From the NCBI GenBank assembly GCA_015689645.1, contig WVSM01000012.1, positions 1 to 64,000 of the forward strand: a stretch of 64,000 bases of DNA. Reading direction: 5' to 3'. Source of the DNA: Rhodobacterales bacterium HKCCE4037. GTDB lineage: Bacteria; Pseudomonadota; Alphaproteobacteria; Rhodobacterales; Rhodobacteraceae. The notes beneath the pieces are model-generated. The model was given only the letters and a program-made list of their open reading frames with translations. It did not search any database and was not told where the DNA came from. Shown here one piece after another: positions 17,313-27,009 of the stretch. Every line of letters starts with the position of its first letter. Position 1 is the first letter of the stretch. The translations under genes were made by a program, and so were the position numbers.

Positions 17313-17618
17313 ATGGCCGCTAAACTGAAAACGGGCGACAAGGTCGTCGTGCTCGCCGGCAAGGACAAGGGCAAGGAAGGTGAAATCACCTCCGTGAACC
17401 CGAAGGCCGGCAAGGCAATCGTCGATGGCATCAACATCGCCATCCGTCACACCAAGCAAAGCCAGTCCTCGCAGGGCGGTCGCATCCCCCAGGCGATGCC
17501 GATCGACATCTCGAACCTGGCCCTGCTGGACGCAAACGGCAAAGCGACCCGCGTCGGCTTCCGCGAGGAAGACGGCAAGAAGGTCCGCTATGCCAAGACC
17601 ACGGGGGACGTGATCTGA
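17313..17618 (+). CDS. rplX: Ribosomal protein L24 (uL24)
   Basis: 101 residues. The KOW motif is [20 protein letters not shown] near the N-terminus. L24 starts 50S assembly at domain I of 23S rRNA. The stop overlaps the rplE start by one base (TGATG). Confidence 0.97.
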   Translation: MAAKLKTGDKVVVLAGKDKGKEGEITSVNPKAGKAIVDGINIAIRHTKQSQSSQGGRIPQAMPIDISNLALLDANGKATRVGFREEDGKKVRYAKTTGDVI

Positions 17619-18178
17619 TGCTGGACCAAGCAAACTACACCCCGCGTCTGAAGGCCGCTTTCCGCGACAGCATCAAGGCTGCGATGAAAGAGGAATTCGG
17701 CTACACCAACGACATGCAGATCCCGCGGCTTGAGAAGATCGTTCTCAACATCGGCTGCGGCGCGGAAGCGGTGAAGGATTCCAAGAAGGCCAAATCGGCC
17801 CAGGAAGACCTGACCGCCATCGCCGGTCAGCACGCCGTCGTCACCAAGGCGAAGAAGTCGATCGCAGGCTTCCGTGTCCGCGAGGACATGCCGCTGGGTG
17901 CGAAGGTCACGCTGCGCGGCGACCGCATGTATGACTTCCTCGATCGCATGATCACCATCGCGATGCCCCGTATCCGGGACTTCCGTGGTGTGAAGCCGTC
18001 CTTCGACGGTCGTGGCAACTTCGCCATGGGCATCAAGGAGCACATCGTGTTCCCCGAGATCAACTTCGACAAGGTCGACGAAGTCTGGGGCATCGACGTG
18101 ATCATCGTCACCACGGCGAAGACGGACGCAGAGGCGAAAGCCCTGCTGAAGCACTTCAACATGCCGTTCAACGCCTGA
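17618..18178 (+). CDS. rplE: Ribosomal protein L5 (uL5)
   Basis: 186 residues. L5 binds 5S rRNA in the central protuberance and contacts P-site tRNA. Seen: [20 protein letters not shown], and [20 protein letters not shown] then RMYDFLDR. Coupled to rplX by a 1-base overlap. Confidence 0.97.
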   Translation: MLDQANYTPRLKAAFRDSIKAAMKEEFGYTNDMQIPRLEKIVLNIGCGAEAVKDSKKAKSAQEDLTAIAGQHAVVTKAKKSIAGFRVREDMPLGAKVTLRGDRMYDFLDRMITIAMPRIRDFRGVKPSFDGRGNFAMGIKEHIVFPEINFDKVDEVWGIDVIIVTTAKTDAEAKALLKHFNMPFNA

Positions 18179-18196
18179 CGCGAGAGGAATAGACAC

Positions 18197-18502
18197 ATGG
18201 CAAAAGTTTCCATGGTTCAACGTGAACTCAAGCGTCAGCGCCTGGTGGAGAAATACGCCGCCAAGCGTGCCGCGCTGAAAGAGATCGCAAATGACGAAGA
18301 CAAGCCGATGGAAGAGCGCTTCAAGGCGCGTCTGAAACTGGCGAAACTGCCGCGCAACAGCTCGGCCACCCGTCTTCACAACCGTTGCCAGCTGACCGGT
18401 CGCCCGAAGGCGTATTACCGCAAGCTGAAAATGTCGCGGATCAAGCTGCGTGACCTGGCCTCGAACGGCCAGATCCCCGGCATGGTCAAGTCGAGCTGGT
18501 AA
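18197..18502 (+). CDS. rpsN: Ribosomal protein S14 (uS14), zinc-free type
   Basis: 101 residues, the long C-minus form without the CXXC pairs of zinc-binding S14. The signature is [20 protein letters not shown] and the end is [11 protein letters not shown]. It lies in the 30S head. Confidence 0.97.
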   Translation: MAKVSMVQRELKRQRLVEKYAAKRAALKEIANDEDKPMEERFKARLKLAKLPRNSSATRLHNRCQLTGRPKAYYRKLKMSRIKLRDLASNGQIPGMVKSSW

Positions 18503-18515
18503 GGAGATCTGACAG

Positions 18516-18908
18516 ATGAACGATCCTATCGGCGATATGCTGACCCGCATCCGCAACAGCCAGATGCGCGGTAAATCCACGGTCGAGACCCCGGCCTCCA
18601 AGCAGCGCGCCCGCGTTCTGGATGTGCTGGCGGACGAAGGCTACATCCGCGGTTACGAAGCGGTTACCGGCAAGAACGGCCACCCGGCCTTCGAAATCAG
18701 CCTGAAATACTACGAAGGCACCCCGGTGATCCGCGAACTCAAGCGCGTGTCGAAACCCGGCCGCCGCGTCTACATGAGCGTGGGCGACATCCCGCAGGTC
18801 CGTCAGGGCCTGGGCGTGTCGATCGTCTCCACCTCGAAAGGCGTGATGTCCGATGCAAACGCTCGCAGCCAGAATGTTGGCGGCGAAGTGCTTTGCACGA
18901 TCTTCTAA
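18516..18908 (+). CDS. rpsH: Ribosomal protein S8 (uS8)
   Basis: 130 residues. It begins [20 protein letters not shown] and ends with the 16S-binding loop [20 protein letters not shown]. In E. coli S8 autoregulates the spc operon; no leader homologue was checked here. Confidence 0.97.
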   Translation: MNDPIGDMLTRIRNSQMRGKSTVETPASKQRARVLDVLADEGYIRGYEAVTGKNGHPAFEISLKYYEGTPVIRELKRVSKPGRRVYMSVGDIPQVRQGLGVSIVSTSKGVMSDANARSQNVGGEVLCTIF

Positions 18909-18920
18909 GGAGGCCCTGCA

Positions 18921-19454
18921 ATGTCTCGTATTGGTAAACGACCTGTCGAGCTGCCCGGAGGTGTCCAAGCCTCCGTGTCGGGTCAGACCATCGAAGTGAA
19001 AGGCCCCAAGGGCGCCCGGACCTTCACCGCAACCGACGACGTCACCCTGTCCGTGGCCGACAATGCCGTTTCTGTTGAGCCGCGTGGCAAGTCCAAGCGC
19101 GCGCGTCAGCAGTGGGGCATGAGCCGCACCATGGTGCAGAACCTCGTCACCGGCGTCACCGACGGTTTCAAGAAAGAGCTTGAGATCACCGGCGTGGGTT
19201 ACCGCGCACAGATGCAGGGCAACACCCTGAAGCTGTCGCTCGGCTATTCGCACGACGTCGATTTCGAAGTTCCGCAAGGCGTCACCGTGACCACGCCGAA
19301 GAACACCGAAGTGGTGATCGAAGGCAACGACCAGCAACTGGTCGGCCAGGTGGCTGCGAACATTCGCGAGTGGCGTGCTCCCGAGCCCTATAAAGGCAAA
19401 GGCATCCGCTACAAGGGTGAGTACATCTTCCGTAAGGAAGGCAAGAAGAAGTAA
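18921..19454 (+). CDS. rplF: Ribosomal protein L6 (uL6)
   Basis: 177 residues, two tandem repeats of one fold. It begins [20 protein letters not shown] and has the C-terminal [20 protein letters not shown] signature. L6 lies near the factor-binding site. Confidence 0.97.
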   Translation: MSRIGKRPVELPGGVQASVSGQTIEVKGPKGARTFTATDDVTLSVADNAVSVEPRGKSKRARQQWGMSRTMVQNLVTGVTDGFKKELEITGVGYRAQMQGNTLKLSLGYSHDVDFEVPQGVTVTTPKNTEVVIEGNDQQLVGQVAANIREWRAPEPYKGKGIRYKGEYIFRKEGKKK

Positions 19455-19465
19455 GGGCTGGCACC

Positions 19466-19825
19466 ATGGCAATGACCAAACGCGATCTGTTCCAGAAGCG
19501 CCGCCTGCGCAACCGGAACAAAATGAAGGCGATGGCGGCGGGACGTGCGCGTCTGTCCGTTCATCGTTCGAACAAGAACATCAGCGTCCAGCTGATCGAC
19601 GATGCAGAAGGCAAGACGCTCGCGTCCGCCTCCTCTCTGGAATCGTCGCTCGGCGTGGTCGGCAAGAACAACGTGGAGGCCGCCGCGAAGGTGGGCGCCG
19701 CGATTGCCGAGCGGGCGAAGAAGGCCGGCGTCGAAGAATGCTACTTCGACCGTGGCGGCTTCCTCTTCCACGGACGTGTGAAGGCGCTTGCCGACGCAGC
19801 CCGTGAAGGTGGCCTGAAGTTCTAA
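19466..19825 (+). CDS. rplR: Ribosomal protein L18 (uL18)
   Basis: 119 residues. The N-terminus is basic ([20 protein letters not shown]) and it ends [19 protein letters not shown]. It binds 5S rRNA with L5. A 129-base gap with a small hairpin (ACCGGGC/GCCCGGT) separates it from rpsE. Confidence 0.96.
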   Translation: MAMTKRDLFQKRRLRNRNKMKAMAAGRARLSVHRSNKNISVQLIDDAEGKTLASASSLESSLGVVGKNNVEAAAKVGAAIAERAKKAGVEECYFDRGGFLFHGRVKALADAAREGGLKF

Positions 19826-19954
19826 GACCCTGAGTGGACCGGGCCCCGTGCCCGGTTCGCCGATGACTGGGCAGTGCCTGTCTTCGCACCGGCCTGACCG
19901 CAGTTGAAACAACTCCGGCGTGCTGAAGCGCGTCCCATTTGAAGGAATTGCCAT

Positions 19955-20539
19955 ATGGCAGAACGTGAAAACAGAGGGCGCGGCCGCGGTCGCAACCGTG
20001 AAGAGGAAACGCCGGAATTTGCGGACCGTCTGGTCGCGATCAACCGCGTCTCCAAGACCGTGAAGGGTGGTAAGCGTTTCGGCTTCGCCGCTCTCGTCGT
20101 GGTCGGTGACCAGCGCGGCCGCGTCGGCTTCGGCAAGGGTAAGGCCAAAGAGGTGCCCGAGGCGATCCGCAAGGCGACCGAGCAGGCGAAGCGCAACCTG
20201 ATCCGCGTGCCGCTGAAGGAAGGCCGCACGCTGCACCACGACATGCTTGGCCGTCACGGCGCAGGCAAGGTGGTGATGCGCACCGCGCCGGAAGGGACCG
20301 GGATCATCGCCGGTGGTCCGATGCGTGCCGTGTTCGAGATGCTGGGTGTGAAGGACGTCGTGTCGAAATCGACCGGCTCGCAGAACCCCTACAACATGAT
20401 CCGCGCCACGCTCGACGGCCTGCGCAAGGAATCGAGCCCCCGCCAGGTCGCATCGCGTCGTGGCAAGAAGGTCGCCGACATCCTGCCCAAGCGGGACGAA
20501 GCGCCCAACGAATCCAGCCAAGTCGCTGAGGAGGCCTGA
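19955..20539 (+). CDS. rpsE: Ribosomal protein S5 (uS5)
   Basis: 194 residues, with basic N-terminal and acidic C-terminal extensions usual in alphaproteobacteria. The double-stranded RNA-binding core has [20 protein letters not shown] then [11 protein letters not shown]. It forms part of the decoding-fidelity region with S4. rpmD follows after 5 bases. Confidence 0.97.
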   Translation: MAERENRGRGRGRNREEETPEFADRLVAINRVSKTVKGGKRFGFAALVVVGDQRGRVGFGKGKAKEVPEAIRKATEQAKRNLIRVPLKEGRTLHHDMLGRHGAGKVVMRTAPEGTGIIAGGPMRAVFEMLGVKDVVSKSTGSQNPYNMIRATLDGLRKESSPRQVASRRGKKVADILPKRDEAPNESSQVAEEA

Positions 20540-20544
20540 GACCC

Positions 20545-20733
20545 ATGGCAAAAACCATCGTCGTCAAGCAGGTGGGCTCGCCCATCCGCCGCCCGCAGGA
20601 ACAGCGTGCCACGCTGATCGGCCTGGGCCTGAACAAGATGCACAAGACCCGCGAGCTTGAGGATACCCCCTCGATCCGCGGCATGATCAACAAGATCCCG
20701 CATCTGGTGGAAATCATCGAGGAGCGCGGCTGA
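20545..20733 (+). CDS. rpmD: Ribosomal protein L30 (uL30)
   Basis: 62 residues: [20 protein letters not shown], then [18 protein letters not shown]. Last gene of the block before a UUCG-loop terminator; rplO, normally next, is 760 bases on. Confidence 0.97.
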   Translation: MAKTIVVKQVGSPIRRPQEQRATLIGLGLNKMHKTRELEDTPSIRGMINKIPHLVEIIEERG

Positions 20734-20765
20734 GCCTGCGCCGACCCCGAGTCGAATGGAATGAC

Positions 20766-20797
20766 AAAGCCCCGGTTTCGACCGGGGCTTTTCTTTT
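20766..20797 (+). terminator. Terminator after rpmD
   Basis: An 11-bp stem AAAGCCCCGGT (20766-20776) with 20781-20791, a stable TTCG loop and a T-rich tail. Confidence 0.9.
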
Positions 20798-20892
20798 ACA
20801 CGAATTGCGCGAGATCAACGAACCCCCGTCCCGATGGTTACATCTGCATTAGTTACAAAACTGTGCTATAGAGTCGTTGACGGGGTGAACCA

Positions 20893-21345
20893 TTGCCAAT
20901 CGAATATTGTACATCGCTGGAGCTTGACCTGCTCTACGCACGCTGGTTCGGGCGTGTGGACTTCGAGCAATTCGAGCTGAACTTCGCGCGGTATCTGAAC
21001 GACGCCCATTACCGCGCAGGTCGGCCCGAGTTGATCGACCATTCAGGCATCGTCCATTTCGATATCAATTTCAGCCTTGTGCAATCCATCCTGCGGCAGG
21101 TGAACGCGCAGGTTCCCGAAATCCTCGTGGAGACGCATACGGTGCTCTACTCACCGAACGAAACCATCTTCGGGATCGGGCGCATGTACCAGAGCCTCGC
21201 CGAGATCGCGGGCGGCATCCGGGTCGAGATCTTCCAGACCGAGCGGGAGGCGCTGGACGCGCTGCAACTTCCGCACGAGAGCATCGCGCATCTGCTGGAG
21301 GCCGAGACGTTCCATCCGCCGACACCGGCCGGACCGGACGCCTGA
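20893..21345 (+). CDS. Hypothetical 150-residue protein between rpmD and rplO
   Basis: Starts at TTG (20893) with a GGGGTG stretch upstream. Soluble, alternating strands and helices (RWFGRVDFEQFELNFARYLN, then IDHSGIVHFDINF). The pattern resembles STAS/SpoIIAA-like regulatory domains seen in alphaproteobacterial hypothetical proteins, but I cannot assign it firmly. A TATAGAG sequence at about 20868-20875 could be its -10. Confidence 0.65.
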   Translation: MPIEYCTSLELDLLYARWFGRVDFEQFELNFARYLNDAHYRAGRPELIDHSGIVHFDINFSLVQSILRQVNAQVPEILVETHTVLYSPNETIFGIGRMYQSLAEIAGGIRVEIFQTEREALDALQLPHESIAHLLEAETFHPPTPAGPDA

Positions 21346-21364
21346 CCGCGCGCGCATTGAGCCC

Positions 21365-21393
21365 TTGCCTGACGCGCGCCAAGCCCATATACG
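21365..21393 (+). promoter_or_regulatory. Promoter of the rplO-secY-adk block
   Basis: -35 TTGCCT (21365-21370), 17-base spacer, -10 TATACG (21388-21393). Third copy of the ribosomal promoter type. Confidence 0.7.
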
Positions 21394-21490
21394 CCCACGG
21401 TGGCCGGAATCGGCTGCTTAAACACATCAAGAAATGCCGTGGCTGTCCCATTTCGCTTCCGGGGGCATGTCCGGCTCAAGGAGAAGCGAC

Positions 21491-21964
21491 ATGAAACTGC
21501 ATGAATTGCGGGACAATCCCGGTGCAACCAAACGGCGCAAGCGCGTGGGCCGCGGCCCGGGCTCGGGCATGGGTAAAACTGCCGGCCGTGGTATCAAGGG
21601 TCAGAAGTCCCGTTCGGGTGTGGCCATCAACGCCTACGAAGGCGGCCAGATGCCCCTCTACCAGCGTCTTCCGAAGCGCGGCTTCAACAAGCCGAACCGG
21701 AAGAAGTTCGCCGTTGTGAACCTGGGCCTGATCCAGAAGTTCGTCGACGCCGGCAAGATCGACGCGAAATCCGAGATCAACGAAGACGCGCTGGTCGCCT
21801 CCGGCCTTGTGCGCCGCAAGCTCGACGGCGTGCGCGTTCTGGCGAAGGGCGAAGTGTCGTCCAAGCTGAACATCGCGGTCACCGGCGCGTCCAAGGCGGC
21901 CGTCGAAGCCGTTGAAAAGGCCGGCGGATCGCTGGCAACGGCAGCCCCGGCTGCGGCGGAGTAA
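21491..21964 (+). CDS. rplO: Ribosomal protein L15 (uL15)
   Basis: 157 residues from the ATG at 21491, with AAGGAG upstream. It begins [20 protein letters not shown] and has the Gly/Arg-rich loop [20 protein letters not shown]. It binds 23S rRNA late in assembly. An in-frame start at 21434 would add 19 non-conserved residues. Confidence 0.97.
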   Translation: MKLHELRDNPGATKRRKRVGRGPGSGMGKTAGRGIKGQKSRSGVAINAYEGGQMPLYQRLPKRGFNKPNRKKFAVVNLGLIQKFVDAGKIDAKSEINEDALVASGLVRRKLDGVRVLAKGEVSSKLNIAVTGASKAAVEAVEKAGGSLATAAPAAAE

Positions 21965-22097
21965 CCCGTTCGGGGCCTTAATGGTCCCGTAACGGTTGTG
22001 GGCGGAGGCCACTCCGCCTACATCCTTCCCCAAGGATTTCCTGCGCCGCAGGGGCCCATATCCGGGCCCGGCGGCTTTAGCGCATAAGAGAGACGGC

Positions 22098-23468
22098 ATG
22101 GCATCAGCAGCGGAGCAAATGGCCTCCAACATGAGCTGGAGCGCTTTCGGCAAAGCCACCGAGCTGCGCCAGCGGATCTGGTTCACCCTGGGCCTTCTGA
22201 TCATCTACCGGATCGGCACCTATATCCCGGTGCCCGGAATCGACGCGGTGGAGTTGCAGAATTTCTTCGATCAGGCGGCAGCGGGCCTTGGCGGCGTGCT
22301 GAACATGTTCACCGGCGGCGCGCTGAGCCGCATGGGTGTCTTCGCGCTGGGGATCATGCCCTACATCTCGGCCTCGATCATCGTGCAGCTCATGTCGGCC
22401 ATGGTGCCGGCGATGGAGCAGTTGAAGAAAGAGGGCGAGCAGGGGCGCAAGAAGCTCAACCAATGGACGCGCTACGGCACGGTGGTGCTGGCCACGGCTC
22501 AGGCTTACGGGCTTGCCGTGTCGATGGAATCCGGCGGTCTCGTGACCGATCCGGGCTGGTTCTTCCGCGCGGGCTGCGTCATCACCCTCGTGGGCGGCAC
22601 CATGTTCCTGATGTGGCTGGGTGAACAGATCACCAACCGCGGCATCGGCAACGGCATCTCGCTGATCATCTTCGTCGGCATCATCGCGGAAGTTCCCGCG
22701 GCGCTGGCACAATTCTTCGAATCCGGTCGTCAGGGTGCGCTGTCCACGCCCGCCATTCTCGGCGTGATCGTCATGCTGATCGGCACGCTGTTCTTCGTGG
22801 TGTTCATGGAGCGCAGTCTTCGAAAGATCCACATCCAATATCCGCGCCGGCAAGTCGGCATGAAGGTCTACGACGGCGGGTCGAGCCACCTGCCCGTGAA
22901 GGTGAACCCGGCGGGCGTGATCCCGGCGATCTTCGCCTCGTCCCTGCTGCTGCTGCCGACCACGCTGACCACCTTCGGCGGAGCCGAGGGCAACGGTCCG
23001 GTCATGGGCTGGATCCTTGCGAACTTCGGTCCGGGCCAGCCGCTCTACCTGCTGTTCTTCGCGTCGATGATCATCTTCTTCACGTATTTCTACACGCTGA
23101 ACGTATCCTTCAAGACCGAGGACGTGGCCGACAACCTGAAGAACCAGAACGGCTTCATTCCGGGCATTCGTCCCGGTGCACGGACGGCAGATTACCTCGA
23201 ATACGTGGTGCGCCGTATCCTCGTGCTCGGCTCGGCCTACCTTGCGCTAGTTTGTCTCATGCCTGAGATTGTGCGGACAAACCTTGCCATTACTGCCTAT
23301 TTTGGCGGCACTTCGATCCTGATCATCGTTTCGGTGGGCATGGATACCGTGCAGCAGATCCAGTCGCACCTGCTTGCACATCAATACGAAGGCCTGCTCG
23401 AAAAGTCCCAGCTCCGCGGGCGCAAGAGTGGCGCCAAGAAACCGCGGAAGGGACCGGCGCGTCGATGA
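22098..23468 (+). CDS. secY: Preprotein translocase subunit SecY
   Basis: 456 residues from the ATG at 22098. Ten membrane segments form the SecYEG channel for secreted and membrane proteins. Conserved landmarks: [13 protein letters not shown] after TM1, the plug region with [20 protein letters not shown], and the cytoplasmic loop [20 protein letters not shown]. adk overlaps its stop by four bases. Confidence 0.97.
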   Translation: MASAAEQMASNMSWSAFGKATELRQRIWFTLGLLIIYRIGTYIPVPGIDAVELQNFFDQAAAGLGGVLNMFTGGALSRMGVFALGIMPYISASIIVQLMSAMVPAMEQLKKEGEQGRKKLNQWTRYGTVVLATAQAYGLAVSMESGGLVTDPGWFFRAGCVITLVGGTMFLMWLGEQITNRGIGNGISLIIFVGIIAEVPAALAQFFESGRQGALSTPAILGVIVMLIGTLFFVVFMERSLRKIHIQYPRRQVGMKVYDGGSSHLPVKVNPAGVIPAIFASSLLLLPTTLTTFGGAEGNGPVMGWILANFGPGQPLYLLFFASMIIFFTYFYTLNVSFKTEDVADNLKNQNGFIPGIRPGARTADYLEYVVRRILVLGSAYLALVCLMPEIVRTNLAITAYFGGTSILIIVSVGMDTVQQIQSHLLAHQYEGLLEKSQLRGRKSGAKKPRKGPARR

Positions 23469-24040
23469 ACATCATTCTTTTGGGCCCGCCTGGAGCGGGT
23501 AAAGGCACCCAGGCTGCACGCCTGGTCGAGAGACGTGGCATGGTCCAGCTGTCCACCGGCGACATGCTGCGCGAGGCCAAGACCAGCGGCACCGAAATGG
23601 GCAAACGCGTGGCCGAGGTGATGGACCGGGGTGAACTTGTCACCGACGAGATCGTCATCGGCCTGATCCGCGAAAAGCTGGAAGCGGGCGGCACCGGCTT
23701 CATCTTCGACGGCTTCCCCCGTACGCTGGCGCAGGCCGACGCGCTGGAGGCCCTGATGGACGAGATGGGCCAGTCGATCCATTGCGCGATCGAGATGAAG
23801 GTCAACGACGACGTCCTGGTGGGCCGCATCCTGAACCGCGCCGCCGAAGCCGCCGCCGCCGGCCAGCCCGTGCGCGCCGACGACAACGAGGACAGCCTGA
23901 AGGTCCGCCTGATGGCCTATTACAAGCAGACCTCGCCGCTGATCGGCTATTACCACGCCAAGGGCCTGCTTCGCGCTGTCGACGGGCTTGGCACGATGGA
24001 CGCTGTGACGGCGGAAATCGCCACGCTTCTGGATAGCTGA
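23465..24040 (+). CDS. adk: Adenylate kinase, short-LID form
   Basis: 191 residues. It catalyses ATP + AMP = 2 ADP. P-loop [23 protein letters not shown]-binding [12 protein letters not shown], and a LID reduced to [20 protein letters not shown], so the zinc-finger LID of about 30 extra residues is absent, as in other alphaproteobacteria. Coupled to secY by a 4-base overlap. Confidence 0.96.
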   Translation: MNIILLGPPGAGKGTQAARLVERRGMVQLSTGDMLREAKTSGTEMGKRVAEVMDRGELVTDEIVIGLIREKLEAGGTGFIFDGFPRTLAQADALEALMDEMGQSIHCAIEMKVNDDVLVGRILNRAAEAAAAGQPVRADDNEDSLKVRLMAYYKQTSPLIGYYHAKGLLRAVDGLGTMDAVTAEIATLLDS

Positions 24041-24050
24041 CCCAGCCCTA

Positions 24051-24079
24051 TTGACCTTTTGGTCACCAGGTCATACCTA
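24051..24079 (+). promoter_or_regulatory. Possible promoter of rpsM-rpsK-rpoA-rplQ
   Basis: -35 TTGACC (24051-24056), 17-base spacer, -10 TACCTA (24074-24079). Same spacing as the other blocks, weaker -10. A GC stem (AAGCCCGGG with CCCGGGCTT, about 24119-24145) lies in the leader without a T tract. Confidence 0.45.
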
Positions 24080-24201
24080 CCGCCATCCCCGCGGGAATCA
24101 GTCCGTAGGGTGGCATTGCAAGCCCGGGACCAACCGCCCGGGCTTACGTTGTGAAAAAAGGGCCTGGGGCTACGGGCTCGCAACCAAAGGATATAGCCTA
24201 C

Positions 24202-24570
24202 ATGGCACGTATTGCAGGGGTAAACATCCCCACCGCAAAGCGCGTTCCGATCGCGCTGACCTACATCACCGGAATTGGTCACACCTCCGCCGCAGCCATC
24301 TGCGAGGCGGTTGGCATCGACCCGACCCGCCGCGTCAACGAGCTGACCGATGCAGAGGTTCTGCAGATCCGCGAGCACATCGACGCGAACTACAGCGTTG
24401 AAGGTGACCTGCGCCGCGAGACGCAGATGAACATCAAGCGTCTGATGGACCTTGGCTGCTACCGTGGCCTGCGCCACCGCCGCAACCTGCCGGTTCGCGG
24501 TCAGCGCACCCATACCAACGCACGCACCCGCAAAGGCCCCGCAAAGGCCATTGCCGGCAAGAAGAAATAA
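24202..24570 (+). CDS. rpsM: Ribosomal protein S13 (uS13)
   Basis: 122 residues from the ATG at 24202. It begins [20 protein letters not shown] and ends with the basic tail RQ...[20 protein letters not shown] that contacts P-site tRNA. It forms bridges with L5. An upstream in-frame ATG (24151) would add 17 residues and is not used in the family. Confidence 0.97.
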   Translation: MARIAGVNIPTAKRVPIALTYITGIGHTSAAAICEAVGIDPTRRVNELTDAEVLQIREHIDANYSVEGDLRRETQMNIKRLMDLGCYRGLRHRRNLPVRGQRTHTNARTRKGPAKAIAGKKK

Positions 24571-24585
24571 GGGAGGGTTCGAACA

Positions 24586-24975
24586 ATGGCTCGTGATCGC
24601 CGTCCCGCAAAGAAGAAGGTCTCCAAGAACATCGCCACCGGCGTTGCTCATGTGAACTCGTCCTTCAACAACACCAAGATCCTGATCTCCGACGTGCAGG
24701 GCAACGCCATTTCGTGGTCGTCTGCCGGTACGATGGGCTTCAAGGGCAGCCGCAAGTCCACGCCGTTTGCCGCCCAGATGGCTGCGGAAGACGCGGGCAA
24801 GAAAGCACAGGACCACGGCGTGAAAACGCTCGAGGTCGAAGTGCAGGGCCCCGGTTCCGGCCGGGAAAGCGCGCTGCGCGCCCTGGCTGCGCTCGGCTTC
24901 CAGATCACGTCGATCCGTGACGTGACCCCGATGGCCCACAACGGCTGCCGTCCGCCCAAGCGCCGCCGCGTCTGA
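24586..24975 (+). CDS. rpsK: Ribosomal protein S11 (uS11)
   Basis: 129 residues. It contains [20 protein letters not shown] and ends THNG-like ([15 protein letters not shown]). It sits on the 30S platform near the E site. Confidence 0.97.
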   Translation: MARDRRPAKKKVSKNIATGVAHVNSSFNNTKILISDVQGNAISWSSAGTMGFKGSRKSTPFAAQMAAEDAGKKAQDHGVKTLEVEVQGPGSGRESALRALAALGFQITSIRDVTPMAHNGCRPPKRRRV

Positions 24976-25084
24976 GGCAGGCTGATTTCCCGTCCGGGCT
25001 GCGGTTTTCCGCGGCCCGGGTTCGTCATTTTTACCTCGAGTGTGTCCGGGAAGGATCCCCCGGATGCGAGCATGGAGGCGACGC

Positions 25085-26101
25085 ATGATCCACAAGAATT
25101 GGCAAGAGCTGATCAAACCCACCCAGCTGGTCGTCCAGCCGGGCAATGACCCCGCGCGCAAGGCAACCGTCGTTGCCGAGCCGCTGGAACGTGGGTTCGG
25201 CCTGACCCTCGGCAACGCGCTGCGCCGCGTGCTGATGTCCTCGCTGCAGGGTGCAGCAATCACTTCCGTCCAGATCGACGGCGTGCTGCACGAGTTCTCG
25301 TCGGTCGCCGGTGTGCGTGAAGACGTGACCGACATCGTTCTGAACCTCAAGGGCGTGGCGATCCGCATGGAAGCCGAAGGGCCCAAGCGCGTGTCGATCT
25401 CGGCCAAGGGCCCGCGGGTCGTGACCGCCGGCGACATCTCGGAATCCGCAGGCATCGACATCCTGAACAAGGATCACGTGATCTGCCACCTCGACGATGG
25501 TGCCGATCTCTACATCGAGCTGACGGTCAACACCGGCAAGGGCTACGTCTCGGCCGACAAGAACCGCCCCGAGGATGCGCCCATCGGCCTGATGCCGATC
25601 GACGCGATCTACTCGCCGGTGAAGAAGGTCTCCTACGAAGTGCAGCCTACCCGTGAGGGCCAGGTGCTGGATTACGACAAGCTGACCCTGAAGCTGGAAA
25701 CCGACGGTTCCGTCACTCCGGACGATGCCGTGGCCTATGCCGCGCGGATCATCCAGGACCAGCTGTCGATCTTCGTGAACTTCGACGAGCCGGAAAGCGC
25801 GTCGCGTCAGGAAGACGAGGACGATCTGGAGTTCAACCCGCTTCTGCTGAAGAAGGTGGACGAGCTGGAACTGTCGGTGCGTTCGGCAAACTGCCTGAAG
25901 AACGACAACATCGTCTACATCGGCGACCTGATCCAGAAGACCGAAGCCGAGATGCTCCGCACCCCGAACTTCGGCCGCAAATCGCTGAACGAGATCAAGG
26001 AAGTGCTCTCGGGCATGGGCCTGCACCTCGGGATGGATATCGTGGACTGGCCGCCCGACAATATCGAGGAACTGGCGAAGAAGTACGAAGACAACTTCTG
26101 A
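25085..26101 (+). CDS. rpoA: RNA polymerase alpha subunit
   Basis: 338 residues from the ATG at 25085. The N-terminal dimerisation domain contains [20 protein letters not shown] and the flexible linker is acidic ([20 protein letters not shown]). The C-terminal domain carries the helix-hairpin-helix that contacts UP elements and activators ([34 protein letters not shown]). It seeds assembly of core polymerase. Confidence 0.98.
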   Translation: MIHKNWQELIKPTQLVVQPGNDPARKATVVAEPLERGFGLTLGNALRRVLMSSLQGAAITSVQIDGVLHEFSSVAGVREDVTDIVLNLKGVAIRMEAEGPKRVSISAKGPRVVTAGDISESAGIDILNKDHVICHLDDGADLYIELTVNTGKGYVSADKNRPEDAPIGLMPIDAIYSPVKKVSYEVQPTREGQVLDYDKLTLKLETDGSVTPDDAVAYAARIIQDQLSIFVNFDEPESASRQEDEDDLEFNPLLLKKVDELELSVRSANCLKNDNIVYIGDLIQKTEAEMLRTPNFGRKSLNEIKEVLSGMGLHLGMDIVDWPPDNIEELAKKYEDNF

Positions 26102-26106
26102 GCCGG

Positions 26107-26159
26107 AAGGCGAGTTTTCTAGAAAACTCGCCTTCATGCGAAAATTCTAGAATTTTCGC
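26107..26159. repeat. Twin TCTAGA-centred palindromes between rpoA and rplQ
   Basis: Two perfect palindromes in tandem, 28 bases (26107-26134) and 22 bases (26138-26159), both centred on TCTAGA with T/A-rich inner arms and unlike outer arms. There is no T tract, so they are probably intercistronic hairpins that affect mRNA stability, or dispersed repeats. Confidence 0.75.
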
Positions 26160-26256
26160 GGCCGGGCGAAAGCCCCAAGGAGAGGGCCCCAGAGCGCAAC
26201 GGGGCCCCGGACAAAGCAAAACCGCCCGTAGAGGGCATCTGAATTGGAGATAGACA

Positions 26257-26676
26257 ATGCGTCACGCCCGCGGATACCGCCGCCTGAACCGGACCCACGA
26301 ACACCGCAAGGCGATGTTCTCGAACATGGCCGGCTCGCTCATCGAACACGAACAGATCAAGACGACCCTGCCCAAAGCAAAGGAACTGCGTCCGATCGTC
26401 GAGAAGCTGATCACCCTCGCCAAGCGCGGTGACCTGCACGCTCGTCGTCAGGCCGCATCGCAGCTGAAGCAGGACCAGTTCGTCACCAAGCTCTTCGACG
26501 TGCTCGGACCCCGCTACGCCGAGCGTCAGGGCGGATACGTCCGGATCATGAAAGCCGGCTTCCGCTATGGTGACATGGCGCCGATGGCGATCATCGAATT
26601 CGTCGACCGCGACGTCGATGCAAAGGGTGCGGCTGACCGCGCCCGCGTCGAGGCGGAAGAAGACGCCGACGCCTGA
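26257..26676 (+). CDS. rplQ: Ribosomal protein L17 (bL17)
   Basis: 139 residues. It begins [20 protein letters not shown] and has the conserved RHGD-like [20 protein letters not shown] and [20 protein letters not shown]. Last gene of the alpha block, closed by a terminator. Confidence 0.97.
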   Translation: MRHARGYRRLNRTHEHRKAMFSNMAGSLIEHEQIKTTLPKAKELRPIVEKLITLAKRGDLHARRQAASQLKQDQFVTKLFDVLGPRYAERQGGYVRIMKAGFRYGDMAPMAIIEFVDRDVDAKGAADRARVEAEEDADA

Positions 26677-26700
26677 GTCGCTCGGATCATCGTCTCGAAC

Positions 26701-26731
26701 AAGGCCCTCCGACCGTGTCGGGGGGCTTTCT
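26701..26731 (+). terminator. Terminator after rplQ
   Basis: A stem of about 12 bp (AAGGCCCTCCGAC with GTCGGGGGGCTTT, including a G-U pair), 3-base loop, then TCTCGTT. It ends the ribosomal superoperon. Confidence 0.8.
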
Positions 26732-26749
26732 CGTTCATCGGCCTTGCGT

Positions 26750-26974
26750 TCAGGAGCTTCTGCTGTCCGGCGCGATCTGCGGCGTGCCGGCCTCGCCGCT
26801 GCACAACAGGACGCCCAGATCCACCGGAGCTTGTCCGAAGAATTCGAGTAAATCACGGCGCGTTTCTGACGACATCTTCATCAGGCGCGCGAAAAGGACT
26901 GGGTCGATCCCACTTTTCATTTTGTCTCGCCTTGTGAAGACCTTAAGCATCCTGCTTGACCGCCCTTCGAGCAA
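26750..26974 (-). CDS. Possible small protein divergent from luxR
   Basis: Up to 74 residues, or 56 from the internal MKSGIDPVLFARLMKMSS. The helix-rich middle (SSETRRDLLEFFGQAPVDLG) looks like a real small soluble protein, but there is no family match I can name and no strong ribosome-binding site. It fills the gap between rplQ and luxR. Confidence 0.35.
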   Translation of the reverse strand: MLEGRSSRMLKVFTRRDKMKSGIDPVLFARLMKMSSETRRDLLEFFGQAPVDLGVLLCSGEAGTPQIAPDSRSS

Positions 26975-26981
26975 CCTATCT

Positions 26982-26999
26982 AAATGGACATGTCCATTT
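26982..26999. promoter_or_regulatory. Perfect palindrome before luxR (candidate lux box)
   Basis: AAATGGACATGTCCATTT, a perfect 18-base palindrome ending 10 bases upstream of the luxR start codon. Size and symmetry fit a LuxR-type box; a site so close to the start suggests autorepression. Confidence 0.5.
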
Positions 27000-27009
27000 G
27001 GTGGGTGAG

